Source of the DNA: Saccharomycopsis phalli
Lineage: Eukaryota > Ascomycota > Saccharomycetes > Ascoideales > Saccharomycopsidaceae
Length of the DNA: 64,000 nucleotides
Assembly: GCA_020342235.1 (NCBI GenBank)
Contig: CP073214.1
Span: forward strand, 372,001 to 436,000
Direction of reading: 5' to 3'
This document shows positions 55,997 to 64,000 of this stretch, piece after piece. The notes below the pieces were generated by a model, which was not told the DNA's origin, made no database searches, and saw only the letters and a list, made by a program, of their open reading frames with translations. Numbering within the stretch: position 1 is the first letter of the stretch; every line of letters starts with the position of its first letter. Position numbers and translations under genes: made by a program.

Positions 55997-56164
55997 ACTA
56001 GAGAAATCTCAAATATGACTGATATTTATATTTTTATGCAGTTCAGGCCAACTTTCAAATCGCTAGCTTTAGCAACAACTTCAATAGCTTAATAATTATA
56101 CTTCATTCCTGCTGATATTATAGTAGTCACTATTCCATAATGCAAATGCTCTGATGATACCCGT

Positions 56165-57283
56165 TTAATACTCCCCAATTGCTTTCTCAAGTTGTTGCTG
56201 CCTTACAATAGCAGCTTTCACCTCAGACGAAACCACATCCTCATATATCTCACTTTTGACATTCAATAACCCCGTAGACCTAAGCGGAATATTTCGGTTC
56301 ATTAGAGTCTCGTATGTTAATTTTCCGCTGTTAATCTTTCTTCGAGGTTTCCCACCTACCAACGTCAACTTCTTCCAACTAGATAGCTTTGACTGACTGG
56401 CTGACGGTAAAAATTTAATTCCAGTATAAGGATCCCGCTGAATGACTTTCAAGTTCCACAACTTAGATCTGTCGTAAGAGCTATCATAGTCTAATTGCTT
56501 TGAAGCCAATGAATGGTTTAGAATCCAATTTTCCTCATTAATCATGGTTTTTGTGAGATTAGACTTGATTTGAAATTTCTCATTGAGTGCTGTCACCCCA
56601 ACCTTCACTGTAGTAGTTGTGGGTACTGAAACTGGAGCAGGAGCCACTAAAGGGTTATCTATCAGTTTTATTTCAAAAGCAGGGTCTCCTTCTATATCAC
56701 CTCTATCGATTGCATTTTGCTCATAATATTCATCAATTACTTTCTTCCCATTTATTATTATCTTTGCGCCAAATTCCAAGAATGCACTTCGTGCCGTTAT
56801 CACATTTATAGACCGAGTTCTATAGCTTAGAGGTAAGATTTTGCGGTCTATCAAGCTACTTTTTTCTTTAGAACTGAGGGTAATCTTATAAAGTCTAGGA
56901 TTCTTTATAAATAAGTTATGAGAGTCCCGTATTCCTACACCTCTAGCTACCTTTGTTGCCAACATAAATAGCTTATCACCTCTGCCTACCAATTGAAACG
57001 TCCCTATTCGAAACTTTCTTTTTCCCTTGAGATATCCTTTAGAGTCTATTTTTGTTTCACCCTTTGGATCTGTCTCCAATTCATACTCATCTCCTAAGGG
57101 CGTTAAGTTAAACTCCACTTTAACCGCCTCAACATGGTCTTCCGCAGGCGGTTCTTTCTCGTCCTCCTCATCGTCCTCATCTTCGTCCTCCTCTATTTCA
57201 TCATGCGGGATATCTCCTGGTGAAAATACTATATCTTTTTCTAGTTTGACCTGCTCAGGGTCCACCAGTGAATCTTCGTTCAT
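56165..57283 (-). CDS. NPL6: RSC chromatin-remodelling subunit Rsc7/Npl6
   Basis: 372 residues. A strongly acidic N-terminus (DEIEEDEDEDDEEDEKE, about 28-44) precedes the Rsc7/Swp82 domain. That domain contains KGKRKFRIGTFQLVGRGDKL, ARGVGIRDSHNLFIKNPRLY, LIDRKILPLSYRTRSINVIT and ARSAFLEFGAKIIINGKKVI. The C-terminal half, with LMNRNIPLRSTGLLNVKSEI, is also typical. Npl6 is part of a fungal-specific RSC module that slides and evicts promoter nucleosomes. Swp82 of SWI/SNF is the paralogous alternative, but the fit is better to Npl6. Confidence 0.88.
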   Translation of the reverse strand: MNEDSLVDPEQVKLEKDIVFSPGDIPHDEIEEDEDEDDEEDEKEPPAEDHVEAVKVEFNLTPLGDEYELETDPKGETKIDSKGYLKGKRKFRIGTFQLVGRGDKLFMLATKVARGVGIRDSHNLFIKNPRLYKITLSSKEKSSLIDRKILPLSYRTRSINVITARSAFLEFGAKIIINGKKVIDEYYEQNAIDRGDIEGDPAFEIKLIDNPLVAPAPVSVPTTTTVKVGVTALNEKFQIKSNLTKTMINEENWILNHSLASKQLDYDSSYDRSKLWNLKVIQRDPYTGIKFLPSASQSKLSSWKKLTLVGGKPRRKINSGKLTYETLMNRNIPLRSTGLLNVKSEIYEDVVSSEVKAAIVRQQQLEKAIGEY

Positions 57284-57423
57284 TGCCTATGTTGATTTTT
57301 GCCTGCTTACATAGGCACCTAGAAAAAATATCACGTCTGGTCGACCAGTGCCCCGAACCACATATGCTACAGATATACAGTAGTATACACAATCGAAATT
57401 AAATAAAACTAAACTAAACGATT

Positions 57424-60066
57424 TTATGAAGGGACATATATGTTAGAGGAAGAAACTTTCTGATCTGTTCTCCTGTATTGATCTTCCTCGCCCACTTCGT
57501 GAATTGTATCATGTAAGCCTTTAGTACTCTCGGAGGAGCCTCTTTTGACTGCAGAATTTTGACGGCTGATTCGTTGAACCCTTCGTAAACCAATACCAGT
57601 TTCAGTAATTTCACTAATATCACGCACTACAAGTTTCTTTGGTCTCATAACTTGGAACCCTGATGTGTCTGGTTTTGGTGGCTTTTTGAAAAGCCGCTGA
57701 AATATCTTGGTCACATTGGATACAAACGGACTTCTGAAATCCTTGTCTTGAACATTGCTATTCTGGACTGCAGTGGCATTCATTGGATTAATAGAATTGA
57801 AATTGCCATCTCTTTTATTCCAAATATCCTGTATTTCCTTGTCTGTCTCTGCCTTTGGTATACACCCTCTGTATAAATCTGACTCTCTGACAGAATAATC
57901 AATATTTTTCTTTCGAGAATAAGGTGCAATTAATGCATCGTATGACGAACTATTATAACCATCACCGCTGTCGAATGCATTAAACGACCCGGTTTTAATC
58001 GAGTCAGGATTATGCATGTCATCATACCTGTGGTAATGCTGTCGATGAAGAACCGGGCTCTCGTTGAGCAACGGAGATGGCGCCTCTGAGTCAAATAACG
58101 GGGTCTGTGGCTGTCTGAAAAAAGCAGATGTATCAATGGTATCAACCTCAGATCTTCTGGATGCAGAAAATGTAGGCGTGCTCTTATCATAAGAATTAAA
58201 TTTCTCAAATAGCAGAGAAGTAGGCTCAGAATCACCTCTAAGTTGACTATAATCCCTGTTATTCGTAATATCTGGATGCTTTAATCTGCTTGCCATTATA
58301 TCAACAAACGTCGCCACAGAACGACAGCTTATAATCACAATTAGCAATGCATGAATGCATAATTGCGTATAACCAACAAAATCCCTAGATCTTTCAGACA
58401 AATTCAACGAGCGAATGTAAGGAATATTCAAGAATGCCACAATAATTTTTCCAATTGATATTATGGAATAGTTGAGATTCCTAAATACGCTAACATAATG
58501 AGGCTTCATTAAAATCATAACCAAAAAGTAGACTACCTCCAATACGGCAATAAGAATAACCTGTACTGCCCCATTATCTTGTATACAGGCTATCACTATT
58601 GCTTTCGATATCAAAACAAAATTCTCAAATCCAATAAATAGCAATTTGTTAGGTTTATAGTTATAGTACATAAACCCAAATAAATTAATTGTTATCACAG
58701 AAGTGTAAAGTTCAGTTGAGTAATTTCTTTCGTCGATTTCATTTCGAGCAATAATAGGTATAAACTTCGATATATGAAAGTTGAAGACGTACCTGACTAA
58801 AAATAATATTACTGCAAGCAGATATAATATAGACAACACTAAGCCAGCGACTGCTGCATCGCTAGTTGAGTTTCTTTCTCCAACATACGCATAAAACTGA
58901 TAGAACGATAAAACAGCGAATGGAAGTGCAAATAATGAAAAGTAGAAATAAAGAAAGAGACCCGCAATGTGTGAAATGTTCTTTTTGAAAAAGTTATTGT
59001 AAAATTCTGGGGTACTTTCCTTAGACTTTCGGTGCGATATCCAATAAGCTCCAACAATAAGCTGTTGAAGGAACACCAAAATGGCAATGATTATCACCGA
59101 ACATATCATAAAATTCTTCCAGCCGTATATTTGTAATTTCTCCTTGTTCCAAAGAACCGATAGTCCACTTAGTCCATCATTATAGCAGTTTAAGTACAAG
59201 TGATCTTTCACCAATGATTCTGAACTGGCTGTTGTGTGAATAAAATCCCATGCCATTAGAGCGCACCAGTTGAAGCACAGAAGCACCGGTTGAAAATATC
59301 CAGGATACTGAAGATCTAGAGCTCCATTGAAAAACGCAAACTGTAAATAATGCAAAAAATCAGTTACACTGGGACTTAAATGCCTTAAGAAAGACTCATT
59401 GCAGATGGCCGAAACGTAAAAGAAGAAAGGATTTCGATTATTTTCCCCATACGGACTGAATTGTTCACCAATAAAATTGATGGCGACCACAGCCAGAAAT
59501 ATTGCAGCAACCACGAAAATAATAGAAGTTGTTATTTTTCTAGGAAATTGTGGAGTGATGTATGACTGAGAGCAACCGATTAATGTAGCATCTTCATCAT
59601 TGGCTATAATAGAAAACCTAATCGTGAAAGATGTCATAGAGTCAAAATTTTGAAGTTCCTGAACATAATGAAGAAAAAACTGATCTGATTGTTGGATAGG
59701 ACAAATATTTGAGAAGGAATCATTTCTCAAATCGCTGAAATTTGGAGGTGTTGTGTCATTTGAGTAATTAGTCAAAAAGTTGCATAACCGGGAATAGTAG
59801 TTGAATTCACTGCCATTAAAGAACAGCAACTGCACATGAAATGTGGAATATTTGTTGGTATTGATGTCAATATCGGTGATATTACCGCTTAGAAGCCTCA
59901 GGTGTAATTTGTAGTAAATTAAGTTGGTGTTTCCGTTATCATAATAAGCTTGTAGGCCTAATGACTCTGATCTGAGTGATGACTGCTGTAAACCATCACA
60001 GAGCTCAGCCTTTAGCAAAGCACAATAACCAGGAACTATAAATAACAAATATATTAGCCAGTTCAT
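57424..60066 (-). CDS. TRP-like/ML-like domain membrane protein (FLC-related)
   Basis: 880 residues from the ATG at 60066. A signal peptide (MNWLIYLLFIVPGYCALLKA) leads to an ML-like lumenal domain (about 22-190) with several N-glycosylation sites. A fungal TRP-like region of about nine to ten helices follows (about 195-630). The C-terminal ~250 residues are Ser/Asp/Arg-rich and cytosolic. This layout is that of the yeast Flc1-3/YOR365C family, some members of which affect FAD transport, calcium release and cell-wall integrity. YOR365C is the closest in general shape; I do not claim a specific orthologue. Confidence 0.8.
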   Translation of the reverse strand: MNWLIYLLFIVPGYCALLKAELCDGLQQSSLRSESLGLQAYYDNGNTNLIYYKLHLRLLSGNITDIDINTNKYSTFHVQLLFFNGSEFNYYSRLCNFLTNYSNDTTPPNFSDLRNDSFSNICPIQQSDQFFLHYVQELQNFDSMTSFTIRFSIIANDEDATLIGCSQSYITPQFPRKITTSIIFVVAAIFLAVVAINFIGEQFSPYGENNRNPFFFYVSAICNESFLRHLSPSVTDFLHYLQFAFFNGALDLQYPGYFQPVLLCFNWCALMAWDFIHTTASSESLVKDHLYLNCYNDGLSGLSVLWNKEKLQIYGWKNFMICSVIIIAILVFLQQLIVGAYWISHRKSKESTPEFYNNFFKKNISHIAGLFLYFYFSLFALPFAVLSFYQFYAYVGERNSTSDAAVAGLVLSILYLLAVILFLVRYVFNFHISKFIPIIARNEIDERNYSTELYTSVITINLFGFMYYNYKPNKLLFIGFENFVLISKAIVIACIQDNGAVQVILIAVLEVVYFLVMILMKPHYVSVFRNLNYSIISIGKIIVAFLNIPYIRSLNLSERSRDFVGYTQLCIHALLIVIISCRSVATFVDIMASRLKHPDITNNRDYSQLRGDSEPTSLLFEKFNSYDKSTPTFSASRRSEVDTIDTSAFFRQPQTPLFDSEAPSPLLNESPVLHRQHYHRYDDMHNPDSIKTGSFNAFDSGDGYNSSSYDALIAPYSRKKNIDYSVRESDLYRGCIPKAETDKEIQDIWNKRDGNFNSINPMNATAVQNSNVQDKDFRSPFVSNVTKIFQRLFKKPPKPDTSGFQVMRPKKLVVRDISEITETGIGLRRVQRISRQNSAVKRGSSESTKGLHDTIHEVGEEDQYRRTDQKVSSSNIYVPS

Positions 60067-60722
60067 TTCCGTATTGTAGTAATAATAACTCCTCGTCTTT
60101 TTAGGTTGCTTGTAAGGGATACCCTTTGCCACAATATGACAAATGAATGAATTGAGATATTAATAATACAGAAATAATTCAATAAATAGGCAGGACCATT
60201 CAAAGTAATTTTAATTGTGATAATTAATATTGGGAGTATGACCACAGACAATACTGCCGCTATTTCAGGGTTGTTCCGTAAACTCAAAAAAAAAACCCGG
60301 TAATTTGAAGCTTTCACAAAATGGTCAAATAATGTGGGATCCGACGCCAAGTTTAAATAAGCCAAATAAGTAATCTCTTGCTATAAAAGCGTATGATACT
60401 TTTCACATACACACATATATATACATGTTTATTTATTTATTTATTCTTTGGGTTCTTATATACCCCCAAGGGATCGTAGTTTGACGGTTCTCGCATTTTA
60501 GTCAGCCCAACCGGTTAAATAATGTTGATTACCCCGTAAGGGAGTCATATATTTTTGGAAGCAAACCATTTTCAGTTAGAAACACGAACGTCATTAAAAC
60601 AGGCTGCTATTCTTCCGGCATACCAATTACCTAGGCTGCACCACCTACTGTCAACTTGCTCTTGCACGTGCATATTTTGGCACCTTTATCGATCTAACCA
60701 TTTTAACTCATCACAGCTTACC
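60067..60722. promoter_or_regulatory. Divergent promoter of the TRP-like gene and PEX29
   Basis: 656 nt, with a (TTTA)n tract at 60428-60445 and TATATATACA near 60414. A CACGTG at 60665-60670 lies 52 nt before the PEX29 ATG. The in-frame stretch 60555-60722 lacks an ATG and is not counted as coding. Confidence 0.45.
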
Positions 60723-62492
60723 ATGGATACAGTATCACAGTTTTTATCATGGGACGGGGCGGCTGAAAATTCAGGAAATACCGCTAGTTCTCCTAGTAAC
60801 GATCCAGTCAGTCCAAATTCCAAAAATAGCAACAGGCGCGACAGTATACCCAGTATAGTTAGCAAGTCGAGCGGTGGGGAAGCAAAAAATGAAACCTCAT
60901 TCTTTACGAATTTCCTTAATCCAAAAAACAACTCCCAGATTACAGATACTTTGGTTGAGAAATTTATATGGATGGCATTGCCATCTGATCCCGGGGTTTC
61001 GGATTCCAGTATAAACGAACGCATTGTTGATGCCAGTAACAGACCGCAGCTTTCAGTGAAAATAATGTCAAACAATTTCATACAAATGAACTCGAGATTA
61101 TCTATTCCATTCAAAATGATCAACCGAATACTCAAGATTCTTAACTGGGAAAATTCTTTCTATAATATTTTCCTCTTACTTTTGATAACGCACTTCATTC
61201 TAACCCCTGTTCCGTTGCTATTGGCCCTGCCTTTTGTCTTTTTAGTGTTTGGAGTGATGGTCCCACAATACTTGGAAAAATATTCGATTGATGATATCAA
61301 TTATAAAGAAACATTGTCGTTGGACTATTTTCCATTTCCATCAAAGAATCCCATCAAGAATGTTGAACCAGCAGAACCTTGTTCTAGGTTCTCCAAGGAA
61401 TTCTTTGTCAATATGACAGATCTCCAAAATTTCATGATAGTTTATATTGTTGCTTGGGATTTTGTGAACAATATTTTAAAGAAATTCATATACTTTCACT
61501 TCGAGCCAGTCTCAAACTTCATATTTCTTCTATTGTTGGCTAGTTCGATTTTGGGCTTAACTGTGGTACCAAAATTAATCTATTTCTTATTTCCTCTACT
61601 CAAGCTACTAGCCATAGCTATAGTATGGGGGTTACTAATTTTGTCACATCCTGACAATAGAGGTCAATTGTTTGAGAAATTGGACTTGACGTTGTTAGAA
61701 GAGCTTGCTGAAATATCGGAAGAAAGTCCTCAATCGGAAGAAACAAATAATGGGAAGCTGGATCCTGAGAGTAAAACTAACCATAGCGGAAGAATAGAGA
61801 AGATTATTACACAGAAAATGCCGAATAAAGAGGCAATGATGTCCAAAATTAATAATTTTGAAGAAGAATTTTATATTCATGCAATACTGGACGAATTTTC
61901 CGATGAGAGTTATGATTCGCTAACAAATCCAGATGTCAAATGTATAGAGGTATTTGAAATACAGTCTTTTAATGCCGCTGAGAAGGAGTGGAACCCACCG
62001 ATATATTCTCCTGACTTCTTTACTAAAAACTCTGAAATTAGAAAATCAGCTGCTGAGAAGTTGAAAATCAAGAAGAAGATCAAGGCACAAAACGACCATG
62101 TTGACAAAACAGTGAATCTGAGTTCATTATCAATGTATCTCAATATTGGTGAATACAATGAAGATGACGAATTGGATTCTAGCTTAAAACCTTTACACTA
62201 TGCTACAAATCTTAATGATATTTCTCCACCAATGAACTATAGCTTTTTAGCTGAAGATTGGAAAATTGACCTCTGCCCTCTGGTATGGACAGCAAAGTAC
62301 CACATTGACAGTGTGGTGTCCATAGATGAGATTGGGAATTGGGCATATGACCTCGATATTAAATCCCAAACTAGATCTATGGAATTCAGGCGCCGCAGAT
62401 GGATTAGAACGGTGATTAGAACATCAGAGTATGTGCATGAAGAACCACCAGTTGATGACATCAAGGAGACAAATGCACCAAAAGATCTATAA
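60723..62492 (+). CDS. PEX29: Peroxisomal/ER membrane peroxin Pex29
   Basis: 589 residues (554 in S. cerevisiae). DTLVEKFIWMALP and NNFIQMNSRLSIPFKMINRI match Pex29 (DTLVEKIIKMALP, NFIQMNSRLGVPF). About four membrane helices lie between residues 145 and 310. The C-terminal dysferlin-like domain has IEVFEIQSFNAAEKEWNPPI, DWKIDLCPLVWT and GNWAYDLDIKS with RRRRWIRTVIR. Pex28/29/30-32 proteins reside in ER subdomains contacting peroxisomes and limit their number and size. The ATG at 60723 (MDTVSQFLSWDG) agrees with the yeast N-terminus. Confidence 0.88.
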   Translation: MDTVSQFLSWDGAAENSGNTASSPSNDPVSPNSKNSNRRDSIPSIVSKSSGGEAKNETSFFTNFLNPKNNSQITDTLVEKFIWMALPSDPGVSDSSINERIVDASNRPQLSVKIMSNNFIQMNSRLSIPFKMINRILKILNWENSFYNIFLLLLITHFILTPVPLLLALPFVFLVFGVMVPQYLEKYSIDDINYKETLSLDYFPFPSKNPIKNVEPAEPCSRFSKEFFVNMTDLQNFMIVYIVAWDFVNNILKKFIYFHFEPVSNFIFLLLLASSILGLTVVPKLIYFLFPLLKLLAIAIVWGLLILSHPDNRGQLFEKLDLTLLEELAEISEESPQSEETNNGKLDPESKTNHSGRIEKIITQKMPNKEAMMSKINNFEEEFYIHAILDEFSDESYDSLTNPDVKCIEVFEIQSFNAAEKEWNPPIYSPDFFTKNSEIRKSAAEKLKIKKKIKAQNDHVDKTVNLSSLSMYLNIGEYNEDDELDSSLKPLHYATNLNDISPPMNYSFLAEDWKIDLCPLVWTAKYHIDSVVSIDEIGNWAYDLDIKSQTRSMEFRRRRWIRTVIRTSEYVHEEPPVDDIKETNAPKDL

Positions 62493-63017
62493 GCATACTT
62501 TAGATCTGTAAGTATACTTTTAATCGCATACATTTAAACACGACCAAATGAACGACAAGATCCAATAATGAGAACCATAAATTGTACTTTACTATATATT
62601 ATAAATTAAAATGCCATTATAACCGTGTACAAATCATAAAAATCTATCGAATGACTAGATCATTACAAGAAAGGCAAATGCATTTTATAAAAAACTATAT
62701 TATTATAGTCTCACTTGCTTGGACAAAAAGCTTTGCCATACAATGTAGTAGGCTTTATGGGGTGTCAATATTTTTTTCTGACTAATCTGCAAACTCTCAT
62801 TGGCTGAATATATATATGCCTACCGGAGATAGTCTTTAACAGGAAGTGCAAATCGGAACATCTTTGCAAAATTTAAGAACTTGTCTTGGATTCAGGTTTA
62901 CATTTGGAATTATTAAACTCGGATTATAAATTACCTGTTTTAATATAAGATATACTTTTGTTTGGTGAAAATAATGCAACGTTAGCAGAAAGACTATCTT
63001 TTTTTAGATCTTGCCAA
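62493..63017. promoter_or_regulatory. PEX29 3' flank and SFU1 upstream region
   Basis: 525 nt with a CCAAT box (ATTGG at 62799-62803) and a TATATATATG just after it. No gene is supported. Confidence 0.45.
62799..62803 (-). promoter_or_regulatory. CCAAT box upstream of SFU1
   Basis: AGCCAATGAG on the minus strand, 214 nt from the SFU1 ATG. In C. albicans the CCAAT-binding Hap complex (with Hap43) represses SFU1 in low iron, so this is a plausible Hap site. Confidence 0.4.
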
Positions 63018-64000
63018 ATGTCAGATTCGTCTATAACTAATAAACTGGAAGTGTCACCAGACAGCAAACAGAGGATGGGTGGTCAAAAGTGTTCAAATTG
63101 TGGAACAGTAAAAACTCCTCTTTGGAGGCGAGCTCCTGATGGGTTGTTGATATGTAACGCATGTGGTTTGTATTATAAAGCAAATAATTGCCACAGGCCA
63201 GTGAACTTAAAAAGACCACCGCACTTGGTTAAAGTGAAGGAAGAATGCAATGGAAGTAAAGAAGGAAGTTGTAAAGGAGATGGAAGGTGTAATGGGACAG
63301 GAGGCTCTGCTGCCTGTGACGGATGTCCTGTATACAATAACCGGGTTATAATAACTAATGACGCCCCAGGAAATCGAGATGATGAGATAGATATCAATTT
63401 GGAAGAGAATGATGCAAAGTCGAAGTTGAAATTGGAAAATCCTTCATTCAAGAAAAAGGTGGAGACCGATAATACAGTGGCCATAGCTTGTGCCAATTGT
63501 CGTACCACGATAACACCACTCTGGAGAAGAAACGATATTGGAGAGACCATATGTAATGCATGTGGATTATATTATAAGTTGCATGGATGCCATCGTCCGA
63601 TAAAAATGAAAAGTGGCATTATTAAACGAAGAAAAAGACAGTCTGAACGACATGAAGGGCGTAGTGAGAAGCGAACAGTAGAAGAGACGACGGATGAGCC
63701 ATTGAACTCGTATTCAACTCCACCAGAATCGAGGGCATATTCTTCCGTTAGTGATCCCAATTCTCCTGTTTTGGAGAGTAATAAGGTGTTTATCAAGCCG
63801 CTACAAGCTCTGAAGCCTGCTAATTTGGTAGCTGACGATAAAATCATTCTACCACCTCTAAGACTACTCCCATCGGTTAATCAGAACAATCAACTTCCAA
63901 GCATAGATTTTAGCCAGAAGTTAACACTTCCAAGTTTGGATAGACAAAGCTCTTTAGATGGAGCCAGATTGCTAAAAAGGAGATTGCTGGACCCAGAAGA
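63018..64000 (+). CDS. SFU1: Two-finger GATA iron-responsive repressor (SFU1/Fep1/SRE type), 3' end outside window
   Basis: 327 codons are visible before the right edge. Two CX2CX17CX2C GATA fingers (C25-C49 and C158-C182) read [19 protein letters not shown] and [19 protein letters not shown]. Between them is the diagnostic cysteine motif CX5CX8CX2C (C85, C91, C100, C103) of the Fep1/SRE/Urbs1/Sfu1 repressors, thought to bind an iron cofactor. A basic stretch ([13 protein letters not shown]) follows finger 2, and the rest is Ser/Pro-rich. Nitrogen GATA factors have one finger and lack the cysteine motif. In iron-replete cells this class represses uptake genes. Confidence 0.93.
   Translation, partial: MSDSSITNKLEVSPDSKQRMGGQKCSNCGTVKTPLWRRAPDGLLICNACGLYYKANNCHRPVNLKRPPHLVKVKEECNGSKEGSCKGDGRCNGTGGSAACDGCPVYNNRVIITNDAPGNRDDEIDINLEENDAKSKLKLENPSFKKKVETDNTVAIACANCRTTITPLWRRNDIGETICNACGLYYKLHGCHRPIKMKSGIIKRRKRQSERHEGRSEKRTVEETTDEPLNSYSTPPESRAYSSVSDPNSPVLESNKVFIKPLQALKPANLVADDKIILPPLRLLPSVNQNNQLPSIDFSQKLTLPSLDRQSSLDGARLLKRRLLDPE

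Noticed and set aside
60555-60722. N-terminal extension of PEX29 by 56 codons
   Set aside because: No ATG supports it, its sequence is unlike Pex29, and a CACGTG promoter-type site lies inside it.

Overview
The window is 64 kb of gene-dense, intron-bearing, roughly 38-40% GC nuclear DNA from a budding yeast. Several things point to the CUG-Ser1 (Candida/Debaryomyces) group rather than Saccharomyces. There is a complex I subunit (NUXM), a two-finger SFU1-type iron GATA factor, a CysA-type serine O-acetyltransferase and an Aquarius/Cwf11 spliceosome protein. Leucine is read mainly from TTG, and I find no in-frame CTG in FBA1 or GDI1. The genus cannot be fixed from what I can see. No transposon, virus-like element, rRNA or CRISPR array was recognised.

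Layout, left to right. 1-13.4 kb: CK2 alpha (cut by the left edge), CAP2, AIM11, an Aquarius homologue with eroded helicase motifs, EMC5, a three-exon CRP1/MDG1 homologue, the YKE4 zinc transporter, ERG28, CysA-type serine acetyltransferase and MRPS28. 13.4-14.9 kb is the longest gene-free stretch. 14.9-22 kb: a DAL5/TNA1-family permease, DLD1 (whose stop codon overlaps the end of TDA2), VTC1 and SEC6. 22-28.9 kb: two NCS1 nucleobase permeases (FUR4-type and FCY2-type) and an LCCL-domain membrane protein. 29-37 kb: PTP3, PBP1, an OKP1-like kinetochore candidate, AIM7 and an unknown coiled-coil protein. 37.6-46 kb: a dual-start arginyl-tRNA synthetase, RPS13, an unknown membrane-anchored protein, SER2, ABZ2, TRX1, NUXM and another unknown. 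46-55 kb: FBA1, PNP1, HRD3, SEC13, GDI1, an unknown small protein and an intron-containing tRNA-Lys(UUU). 55-64 kb: a small secreted protein, NPL6, a TRP/ML-like membrane protein, PEX29 and SFU1 (cut by the right edge).

I reconstructed 15 spliceosomal introns in 11 protein genes. Most are 40-57 nt with a CTAAC/CTGAC-like branch point only a few bases from the 3' AG. In three genes (AIM7, SEC13 and the unknown at 54.3-54.9 kb) the first coding exon is the ATG alone. Nine of eleven intergenic CACGTG hexamers lie 52-110 nt upstream of a start codon, which suggests a common Cbf1-like promoter element. Genes are otherwise a typical eukaryotic mixture. Functional themes recur (secretion and ERAD: SEC6, SEC13, GDI1, HRD3, EMC5; actin: CAP2, TDA2, AIM7; nucleobase use: FUR4, FCY2, PNP1), but there is no operon-like organisation.
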